From the NCBI GenBank assembly GCA_003151595.1, contig PLXW01000108.1, positions 107,754 through 115,669 of the forward strand: a stretch of DNA of 7,916 bases, given 5' to 3'. Positions 1 through 7,916 of this stretch are shown piece after piece (positions within the stretch are counted from its first letter, which is position 1; the number at the start of each line of letters is the position of its first letter). The DNA comes from Myxococcales bacterium. Its GTDB lineage: Bacteria > Myxococcota > Polyangia > Polyangiales > Polyangiaceae. The translations under genes and the position numbers were made by a program. The notes beneath the pieces were generated by a model. It ran no database searches, had not been told where the DNA came from, and worked only from the letters and a program-made list of their open reading frames with translations.

Positions 1-2195
<2,195 letters not shown>

Positions 2196-2226
2196 GCGTT
2201 CCTCTGTGGTATTTTTGGCGGACCGT

Positions 2227-3153
2227 ATGTCGAAACATGTGTCGCCGCTGCTCGGCTACAACAACAATGTTCGGCACAAAAACCGGGTCTTCCACATTCA
2301 AACGGAGGACTCCGGCGTCAAGCATCCGCACATCATCACGCACCTCTTCATGGACGGGGGGCGCATCCTAAAGTCGATCAAGCGCAGCTACGCCGAGCAC
2401 GTAGGCGCCGACAAGATGCAGGAGACCGTCAAGGGGATGATGAAGGAGCAGCACAAGGCGATGTTCATCTCCTTGCGCGACGGCCAGTTCGATCACCTCG
2501 TCGAAGACGGCGGCGAGAAGAAGGCCGCGAAGCCCGCGGCGGCGCCCGAGCCGAAGATCTCGGACGCGCCCGCCGAGCTGGTGATGAAGACGAGCAACGA
2601 CCTCACGGCCATCGTGGCGTCGACGTCCCTGCACCCGGCCGAGCCCACGCCGCCGCCGCCGCCTTCGTCGGTCGAAGTCGACATCGACGACAACGACATG
2701 GTGCCGATGACGACGCGGACGCCGGAGCTGATGCTCGACATCGATTCGCTCCAGAACGCGAACGCAGGGCAAGGCGGAGCGCCGCGTCCGATGAGCGATC
2801 TGCCGCCGCCGCCGGCGAACCTGTTTCGCGAGAAGAGCGCGAGCGGCGCGTATCGAAACGCGCCCGCCGTCGGCGAGAACGCGCCGACGAAGAAGGGCGG
2901 TTCGTCGCCGCCGAAGAAGGGGTCGATCGCGCCGAAGAAGCCCGCGTCGACGCCGCCGAAGAAAGCGACGACGACGCAGTCGTCAGACGCGCGCTACGCC
3001 GCCGCGCGCCCCGCGGCGATCTTCGGGCAGGCACGACCGCAGCAAGGGAGCTCGATCTTCGGCGAGGATTTGATCAGCGACAAATCGCTCGACGAAGTGA
3101 TCCTCAGCTACCTGGCCGAAGACCTCGAGCCGCCGCCGGACAAGAAGAAATAG
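2227..3153 (+). CDS. Conserved hypothetical protein: N-terminal domain, disordered Pro/Lys linker, C-terminal motif
   Basis: I cannot assign a function. From the ATG at 2227 the protein has 308 residues. An in-frame GTG at 2206 would add seven residues. I prefer the ATG because a weak Shine-Dalgarno (GGCGGA, 2217-2222) precedes it and the conserved-looking sequence begins MSKHVSPLLGYNNN. Residues 11-92 look like one folded domain rich in conserved-type residues (VFHIQTED at 21-28, ITHLFMDGGRIL at 37-48, SYAEHV at 54-59). Residues 93-275 are low complexity: Ala/Pro-rich, with a run of five prolines and four spaced KK motifs, so probably disordered. The end (276 onward) carries SIFGEDLISDKSLDEVILSY, an acidic/hydrophobic helix-like motif that is probably a docking or oligomerisation segment (inference). 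There is no signal peptide or membrane segment, so it is predicted cytoplasmic. It starts 31 bases after purL, so co-transcription is likely, but no purine role follows from that. I recall similar N-terminal domains in other deltaproteobacterial-type genomes without a named function. Confidence 0.88.
   Translation: MSKHVSPLLGYNNNVRHKNRVFHIQTEDSGVKHPHIITHLFMDGGRILKSIKRSYAEHVGADKMQETVKGMMKEQHKAMFISLRDGQFDHLVEDGGEKKAAKPAAAPEPKISDAPAELVMKTSNDLTAIVASTSLHPAEPTPPPPPSSVEVDIDDNDMVPMTTRTPELMLDIDSLQNANAGQGGAPRPMSDLPPPPANLFREKSASGAYRNAPAVGENAPTKKGGSSPPKKGSIAPKKPASTPPKKATTTQSSDARYAAARPAAIFGQARPQQGSSIFGEDLISDKSLDEVILSYLAEDLEPPPDKKK
2884..2964 (+). repeat. Four spaced Pro-x-Lys-Lys coding repeats in the hypothetical protein linker
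   Basis: Within the linker of the preceding protein, the tetrapeptides PTKK, PPKK, APKK and PPKK begin at bases 2884, 2908, 2929 and 2953. Their spacing is 8, 7 and 8 residues, with Ser/Thr/Gly/Ala between them. The codons are nearly identical (CCG or GCG, then AAG AAG), so the array may have grown by slippage or short duplication. Lys-Pro repeats of this kind are basic and disordered, and resemble the PKK motifs of histone-H1-like tails; nucleic-acid or polyanion binding is only a guess. Confidence 0.7.
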
Positions 3154-3171
3154 CGCGCGCTCCCGCGCCAC

Positions 3172-3208
3172 AAAAAAAATGTGCCCGAACAGCGGACTGC
3201 TCGGGCAC
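3172..3208 (-). terminator. Intrinsic terminator of the minus-strand namZ transcript
   Basis: On the minus strand, arm GTGCCCGAGCAG (3208-3197) pairs with arm CTGTTCGGGCAC (3192-3181) around a four-base loop. The stem has 12 pairs, one of them G-U. One base later comes a run of eight U (3179-3172). Read on the plus strand, the same hairpin has an A-C mismatch and no U-tract after it. The terminator therefore belongs to the leftward transcript, about 175 bases after the namZ stop. The plus-strand gene ending at 3153 shows only a weak 5-bp stem just after its stop and no U-tract. Confidence 0.85.
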
Positions 3209-3382
3209 GGTGGGCTCGCGTGATGGGGGGGAGGTTACACGCGAACCCGAAAGTTGGTCGCAAGACCACGCGCTCGACGTGAGATCGCGATGGCCTCGGC
3301 GTACGGAGAACATGGGGACGCGAAAGCGTTCCGGCAAGTGGTTCGCGCGCGATCCGGCGTCTCTTGAAAGCGAACGTTACCG
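3209..3382 (-). other. Structured 3' region between the namZ stop and its terminator; possible small RNA
   Basis: No gene is supported here on either strand. The minus-strand transcript runs about 175 bases from the namZ stop to the terminator, which is long for a 3' tail. Besides the stem-loop at 3212-3248, there is a 5-bp hairpin (TGGTC/GACCA) near 3255-3268. A 7-bp hairpin at 3315-3332 has a GAAA loop on the plus strand; its arms are GGGACGC and GCGTTCC, with one G-U on the plus strand. By my count GC content is 65% over 3241-3360. The options are a long 3' untranslated region, a small RNA processed from it, or a degraded gene or repeat. No promoter of its own is evident. Confidence 0.3.
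3212..3248 (-). other. Second stem-loop next to the terminator, 3' end of the namZ transcript
   Basis: On the minus strand, GGGTTCGCGTG (3248-3238) pairs with CACGCGAGCCC (3222-3212). This gives 11 pairs including one G-U, around a 15-base loop rich in C. On the plus strand the G-U becomes a C-A mismatch, so pairing favours minus-strand RNA, as in the neighbouring terminator. Only three bases separate the two hairpins. It may stabilise the 3' end of the message or form part of a small RNA; its function is unknown. Confidence 0.55.
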
Positions 3383-4573
3383 CTAAAAAGATGCAGTTTG
3401 CGCAGCGCGGAGCGCCTCGTCGCACGCGGCGTCGTCGCTCGCGCTGACGCAGGACAACTCTTCGGCGATGGCGCGCGGGTCATCACCGGCTTCGATGCGC
3501 GTGCGCGCCTCGGCGTTGCCGGTGAGGAGATCGAAAGCCGGAATGTCATCGATGAACTCGTAGCGCTCGGTGCGAAACGCGAACGACTCGCCGCCGAGGC
3601 GGCGCGCGATCGCGACCAGAGCGAGGTACGTGGCGTACGGGCGAAAGTTTCGCGCGTCGCGAACATCGATCTGAACGCCACCGCAGATGCGCCCGGCGTG
3701 CTTCTGGAACATCGGCAAGAACGTGAGCGGGCGGGCGGTGAAGCCGGAGAGACCGGTGGCGTGGAGATCGCGCGCCAGCGCCTCGCCGTCGAGGAACGGC
3801 GCACCGACGATCTCGAACGGTCGCGTCGTGCCGCGCCCTTCGGACAGGTTGGTCCCTTCGATGAGGCAGCCGCCGGGGTAGACGAGCGCCGTCGCGTACG
3901 TCGGCATGTTGGGCGAGGGCATCACGAACGGGCGATCCCAGGCGTCGGCGTGCACGTCGCGCGCGAGATCGAGGACGCGCGCGATTTCGACGAGGCCGCG
4001 CGGGATCCCTTCGACGTGCGCACGCCAGGCGACGATCTCGCCGAGCGTCAGCGCGTGCCGCACGGCGATCGGCTCGAGCCCCACGAACGATCGAAACGCC
4101 GCGTCCTGGGATCGCCCTTCGCGCACGACGCCGCCGAGCGGGTTCGGGCGATCGAGCACCAGCACGCGCACTCCGAGCTTCGCGCACGCACGCATGACGA
4201 GCACCGCGGTCCAGACGAACGTGTAGTAGCGCGAGCCGACGTCCTGCAGATCGATGACGACGAGATCGAGCCCGTCGAGATCGTCGTCGCGCGGGATCAG
4301 ATCCGCGAACTCCTTCCCGTACAGACTTCGCACCGGCACGCCGTCGCGATCGCACGCGTCGCCCACGCCGATCATGTCCTGCGCTTCGCCGCCGTAGCCG
4401 TGCTCGGGACCGAAGACGATGCGCGGCTTCGCGCCGAGGCTCTCCAGCACGCGACGCACGTGCACCAGCTCGCGCGTCACCGACGCCGGATGCGCCACCA
4501 GACCGAAGCGCTGCCCGCGCACGCGCGCTGCGACCTCACTCCCCTCGCCCAATCGATCCAGACCGGTCCGCAT
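3383..4573 (-). CDS. namZ: Exo-beta-N-acetylmuramidase NamZ family (DUF1343, GH171)
   Basis: The family removes non-reducing-end N-acetylmuramic acid from peptidoglycan fragments (known for Bacillus subtilis NamZ/YbbC). Starting at the ATG at 4573 the protein has 396 residues, close to the family size. Family landmarks in order are TGLDRL (3-8), GLVAHPASV (24-32), IVFGPEHGYGG (52-62, holding the conserved Glu57), DLQDVGSRYYTF (108-119), DRPNPLGG (141-148), PSPNMPT (219-225) and EGTNLSEGRGTTRPFE (239-254). The frame stays open upstream (ATG at 4600, TTG at 4672). I chose 4573 because the family characteristically begins with a TGLD segment and the upstream residues look unconserved. No clear Shine-Dalgarno marks any of these starts. 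No signal peptide is visible even in the longest version, so the enzyme may act in the cytoplasm on imported fragments, whereas B. subtilis NamZ is secreted. No murQ, nagZ or permease gene is nearby. It is transcribed divergently from the response regulator. Confidence 0.93.
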   Translation of the reverse strand: MRTGLDRLGEGSEVAARVRGQRFGLVAHPASVTRELVHVRRVLESLGAKPRIVFGPEHGYGGEAQDMIGVGDACDRDGVPVRSLYGKEFADLIPRDDDLDGLDLVVIDLQDVGSRYYTFVWTAVLVMRACAKLGVRVLVLDRPNPLGGVVREGRSQDAAFRSFVGLEPIAVRHALTLGEIVAWRAHVEGIPRGLVEIARVLDLARDVHADAWDRPFVMPSPNMPTYATALVYPGGCLIEGTNLSEGRGTTRPFEIVGAPFLDGEALARDLHATGLSGFTARPLTFLPMFQKHAGRICGGVQIDVRDARNFRPYATYLALVAIARRLGGESFAFRTERYEFIDDIPAFDLLTGNAEARTRIEAGDDPRAIAEELSCVSASDDAACDEALRAAQTASF

Positions 4574-4707
4574 CCCGCCCGCAGAATACCGAGCGCGCAT
4601 ACGAAAAGCTTGCGGCTCTTCCCATCGCGCAGCGCGCCCGAGCGCCGCGCGTGCGATACTCCGTGTACGCAAACGTTGCGGAGTAGGTCCTCAGGTCGGA
4701 TTTTCCC
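4574..4707. promoter_or_regulatory. Divergent promoter region between namZ and the response regulator gene
   Basis: These 134 bases separate the two divergently read starts and must hold the promoters of both, unless namZ starts upstream of 4573. I find no convincing -35/-10 pair and no sigma-54 site (no GG-N10-GC of the right form). A TATTCT hexamer on the minus strand (about 4588-4583) lies so close to the namZ ATG that it would imply a leaderless message. A minus-strand stem-loop at 4621-4603 (GAAGAGC/GCTTTTC, seven pairs with one G-U, five-base loop) lies in the putative namZ leader. GGA at 4698-4700 is the best ribosome-binding candidate for the regulator gene. Confidence 0.5.
4657..4685. 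promoter_or_regulatory. Candidate operator: 7-bp inverted repeat TACTCCG / CGGAGTA
   Basis: TACTCCG (4657-4663) and its exact reverse complement CGGAGTA (4679-4685) are separated by 15 bases. Half-site centres are 22 bp apart, about two helical turns, as expected for a dimeric DNA-binding protein. The overlapping sequence CGCAAACGTTGCG (4669-4681) is also a dyad with 5-bp arms. The site lies 22 bases before the response regulator start, in the divergent region, so autoregulation or control of both genes is possible. Nothing in the sequence identifies the binding protein. Confidence 0.4.
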
Positions 4708-6072
<1,365 letters not shown>

Positions 6073-6105
6073 CGCCGCGCGGCGCGAACATGCGTTCGTG
6101 TGCGC

Positions 6106-6117
6106 ATTGCATGCAAT
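6106..6117. promoter_or_regulatory. 12-bp perfect palindrome upstream of the small secreted protein gene
   Basis: ATTGCATGCAAT is identical to its reverse complement and lies 47 bases before the ATG at 6165. The 92-base gap (6073-6164) between the regulator and this gene otherwise shows only a GC palindrome just after the regulator stop (CGCCGCGCGGCG) with no U-tract. The AT-richer palindrome stands out in GC-rich DNA and could be an operator or promoter element. I see no convincing -35/-10 pair around it. Confidence 0.3.
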
Positions 6118-6152
6118 CGGGCTAAGGTTCGTCAAACGCTTCGACATCGCCA

Positions 6153-6160
6153 AGAGAGGA
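6153..6160 (+). promoter_or_regulatory. Ribosome binding site (AGAGAGGA) for the small secreted protein
   Basis: The purine run AGAGAGGA lies four bases before the ATG at 6165 and is the clearest Shine-Dalgarno in the window. It decides the start of the small secreted protein. Confidence 0.7.
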
Positions 6161-6164
6161 CGTC

Positions 6165-6530
6165 ATGCGTTCTGGAATCGCCATTCTCCTCGCCGTCACG
6201 GCCGTGACCTCCGCAGCCCTCGCCGGCGATCATTACGACAAGGAAGCGACCGACATCGTTCTCGCCCGCGCTGCACGCCAGGTGCACGACAACTGCGGCA
6301 TGGCGACGAACGAAGACGGGAAGCGCGCCGGCCCGTGGGGCAAGACGAACGTGACCGTCACGCTCGGCCACAACGGCCACGGCAAGGGGGCCACGATCCC
6401 CGATCCGTTCGCCGGCAAGCCCACCGGCAACTGCGCGGTCAAAGCGTTCAGCAACCTGACGTTCCCGCCGTGGAGCGGCCCGGACGAGACGATCGACTGG
6501 GCCGTCGAGATTCCCCCGCCAGGCAAGTGA
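6165..6530 (+). CDS. Small exported protein with AgmX/PglI-type (TonB-like) C-terminal domain
   Basis: The product has 121 residues. Residues 1-20 form a signal peptide: Arg2, a hydrophobic core (IAILLAVTAV) and ALA before Gly21, a signal peptidase I site. There is no lipobox Cys, so the mature protein of about 100 residues should be soluble in the periplasm or outside. The mature part follows a pattern I recognise from the C-terminal tails of myxobacterial AgmX/PglI-type proteins, related to TonB C-termini. It has a first Cys in DNCGMA (Cys44), GPWG and a beta-type stretch NVTVTL, then PFAGKPTGNC (81-90, Cys90), an AF pair and FPPW-SG (100-105), and a final strand IDWAVEIP. Cys44 and Cys90 could form a disulfide. 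Unlike AgmX it has no additional domain. The role is unknown. It lies 92 bases after the regulator, with its own spacing and ribosome site. The domain call is by pattern memory only. Confidence 0.85.
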   Translation: MRSGIAILLAVTAVTSAALAGDHYDKEATDIVLARAARQVHDNCGMATNEDGKRAGPWGKTNVTVTLGHNGHGKGATIPDPFAGKPTGNCAVKAFSNLTFPPWSGPDETIDWAVEIPPPGK

Positions 6531-6538
6531 GCGCGGCG

Positions 6539-6576
6539 AGCCCGTTGGCGGGCTGAAGGCGAAACGATACGTTCGC
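6539..6576 (+). other. Two small stem-loops between the secreted protein gene and sthA
   Basis: AGCCCG/CGGGCT (6539-6554, loop TTGG) is a perfect 6-bp stem. Five bases on, the segment 6559-6576 folds as GCGA-A-ACG with CGTTCGC (seven pairs, one bulged A, loop ATA). Neither is followed by a U-tract, so neither is a standard terminator. The second ends five bases before the sthA GTG and may affect its translation. Confidence 0.35.
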
Positions 6577-6580
6577 CGGC

Positions 6581-7916
6581 GTGAGCTACGACTTCGACCT
6601 GGTCGTGATCGGTGGCGGGCCTGCCGGCGAGAAGGGCGCGGTCCAGGCTGCGTACTTCGGGAAGCGCGTGGCGATCGTCGAGCGCGCGGAGGAGCCGGGC
6701 GGCGCGGCGGTGCACACGGGGACGCTCCCCTCGAAGACGCTGCGTGAGACGGCGATCTTCTTGTCGGGGTACCGGCAGAGCGAGCTGTACGGAATCACCG
6801 TGGCGCTCAACGCCGACCTCGCGGTGCCGAAGCTCCTGTCGCGCAAGAACGCCGTGCGCGAGCTCGAGGTCGCGCGCATCCACTGGAACCTCGAGCGCCA
6901 CAACGTTCAGCTCCTTCGCGGCGTCGCGCGGTTCATCGACGCGCACACGATCGAGATCGCGCAGCCCGCCGCGCAGCCGCGCCGGGTGACGAGCGAGGTG
7001 ATCCTCGTGGCGACGGGCTCGAAGCCGTACCAGCCGTCGAACATCCCCTTCGACGACGAAGACATCGACGACTCGGACACGGTGCTCCAGATCGATCGCC
7101 TCCCGAAGACGATGACTGTGATCGGCGGCGGCGTCATCGGCTGCGAGTACGCCTGCATGTTCGCCGCGATGCACGTGAAGGTGACGCTCATCGAGGGGCG
7201 CGCGCGCCTGCTGCCGTTCCTCGATCTCGAGATGGGCGAGCGGCTGAAGAACGCGATGACGAGCCTCGGCGTCGACGTGCGTCTCGAGGAGTCGGTGAAG
7301 ACGTGCGCGCGCGTCCCCGGCCGCGGGATCGTGTGCACGCTGGCGAGCGGTCACGAGCTGGAGAGCGAGAAGCTGCTGGCCGCGTCGGGGCGGAGCGGAG
7401 CGAGCGAAGGGCTGGAGCTCGAAGCGATCGGCGTCGCGGTCGACAAGCGCGGCTACGTCCAGGTCGACGGCGACTACCGCACGGCGGTGGAGAACATCTA
7501 CGCCGCGGGCGACGTCATCGGCTTCCCTGCGCTGGCGTCGACGTCGATGGAGCAAGCGCGCGTCGCGGTCTGCCACGCCTTCGGCTTCACGTACAAGCGG
7601 CAGGTCTCGCACCTCTTGCCGTTCGGCATCTACACGATCCCCGAGGTGAGCTGCGTCGGCCTCTCGGAGGAAGACGCGAAGACCAAGGCGATCGACTACG
7701 TCGTCGGTCGCGCGTTCTACCGCGACAACGCGCGCGGCAAGATCGTCGGCGACAAGGACGGCGTCATCAAGCTCGTCTTCGATCGCACGACGCGCGTGCT
7801 CATCGGCTGCCACTGCATCGGCGACCGCGCGTCGGAGCTGGTGCACGTCGGGCAGGTGCTGATCACGCTCGGCGGCACGGTCGAGACGTTGATCGAGATG
7901 GTGTTCAACTACCCGA
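6581..7916 (+). CDS. sthA: Soluble pyridine nucleotide transhydrogenase (Si-specific NAD(P)+ transhydrogenase), 3'-truncated by window edge
   Basis: SthA is a cytoplasmic flavoprotein that moves reducing equivalents between NADPH and NAD+, and is usually taken to reoxidise excess NADPH. 445 codons are visible; the protein breaks off at FNYP, about 20 residues short of the family end. Landmarks are the FAD site VVIGGGPAG (8-16), TGTLPSK (46-52), the second dinucleotide fold VIGGGVIGCEYA (180-191), AAGDVIGFPALAS (308-320), GIYTIPEVSCVG, and HCIGDRASELVHVGQ (411-425). It belongs to the disulfide oxidoreductase fold, but both redox cysteines are absent: the usual C-x4-C site reads AAVHTGT. That, with the specific C-terminal motifs, separates SthA from lipoamide dehydrogenase and mercuric reductase. 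The start is the GTG at 6581. An in-frame TGA at 6554 leaves no other start before the FAD motif. No good Shine-Dalgarno precedes it. Co-transcription with the secreted protein 50 bases upstream is possible. Confidence 0.95.
   Translation, partial: MSYDFDLVVIGGGPAGEKGAVQAAYFGKRVAIVERAEEPGGAAVHTGTLPSKTLRETAIFLSGYRQSELYGITVALNADLAVPKLLSRKNAVRELEVARIHWNLERHNVQLLRGVARFIDAHTIEIAQPAAQPRRVTSEVILVATGSKPYQPSNIPFDDEDIDDSDTVLQIDRLPKTMTVIGGGVIGCEYACMFAAMHVKVTLIEGRARLLPFLDLEMGERLKNAMTSLGVDVRLEESVKTCARVPGRGIVCTLASGHELESEKLLAASGRSGASEGLELEAIGVAVDKRGYVQVDGDYRTAVENIYAAGDVIGFPALASTSMEQARVAVCHAFGFTYKRQVSHLLPFGIYTIPEVSCVGLSEEDAKTKAIDYVVGRAFYRDNARGKIVGDKDGVIKLVFDRTTRVLIGCHCIGDRASELVHVGQVLITLGGTVETLIEMVFNYP

Noticed and set aside
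3224..3270. Possible tRNA fragment (GGTTAC and GGGTTCG-like pieces)
   Set aside because: No cloverleaf, anticodon arm or acceptor pairing can be built on either strand.
3104..3337. Small minus-strand open frame of 77 codons over the terminator
   Set aside because: It would be translated through the intrinsic terminator and into the hypothetical gene's 3' end; no ribosome site or recognisable motif.
3311..3340. Resemblance to the core of a c-di-GMP-I (GEMM) riboswitch (GGGACGC, then AAAGC)
   Set aside because: The segment is a simple tetraloop hairpin; the other conserved GEMM parts are missing and there is no downstream gene on that strand.
4640..4707. Sigma-54 promoter before the response regulator gene
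   Set aside because: TTGC at 4676-4679 suggests a -12 element, but there is no GG ten bases before the GC, so the -24 element is missing.
6233..7846. 537-codon minus-strand frame antisense to the secreted protein and sthA
   Set aside because: Spans two recognisable genes and their gap, with repetitive Arg/Asp/His composition and no motif; a shadow, not an antisense gene.

Overview
The window is GC-rich chromosomal DNA with a strong preference for G or C at third codon positions. It most resembles a member of the Myxococcota (myxobacteria and relatives). The pointers are the GC bias, a small secreted protein with the two-cysteine tail typical of myxobacterial AgmX-type proteins, a bacterial enhancer-binding protein, and a hypothetical protein with a long Pro/Ala/Lys-rich linker. 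Placement below phylum is not possible from this sequence alone. I see no mobile element, CRISPR array, tRNA, rRNA, phage gene or defence gene. The region reads as ordinary housekeeping and accessory chromosome, and I did not find a convincing undescribed multi-gene system.

Layout, left to right. (1) Positions 1-2195 hold the 3' part of purL, the small Bacillus-type FGAM synthase subunit; the window edge cuts it inside the HCSYK motif. (2) A conserved protein of unknown function (2227-3153) follows after 31 bases on the same strand and is probably co-transcribed. It has a compact N-terminal domain, a disordered linker and a short acidic/hydrophobic C-terminal motif. (3) A 229-base convergent gap (3154-3382) carries an intrinsic terminator and a second strong stem-loop. 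Both pair better as minus-strand RNA. (4) On the minus strand, 4573-3383 encodes a NamZ/DUF1343 exo-beta-N-acetylmuramidase without a visible signal peptide. (5) A 134-base divergent promoter region (4574-4707) contains a 7+7 dyad. (6) Positions 4708-6072 encode an NtrC-type sigma-54 response regulator with the variant loop GAFTDA. (7) Positions 6165-6530 encode a small exported protein with an AgmX/PglI-like (TonB-like) domain. (8) The 5' 445 codons of sthA, the soluble NAD(P)+ transhydrogenase, run from 6581 off the right edge.

The genes do not form one pathway. They cover purine synthesis, cell-wall sugar recycling, signal-dependent transcription, a small exported protein and pyridine-nucleotide balance. 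The points most worth following are the hypothetical protein, the secreted AgmX-like protein, the structured 3' region behind namZ, the GAFTDA variant and the dyad in the divergent promoter.
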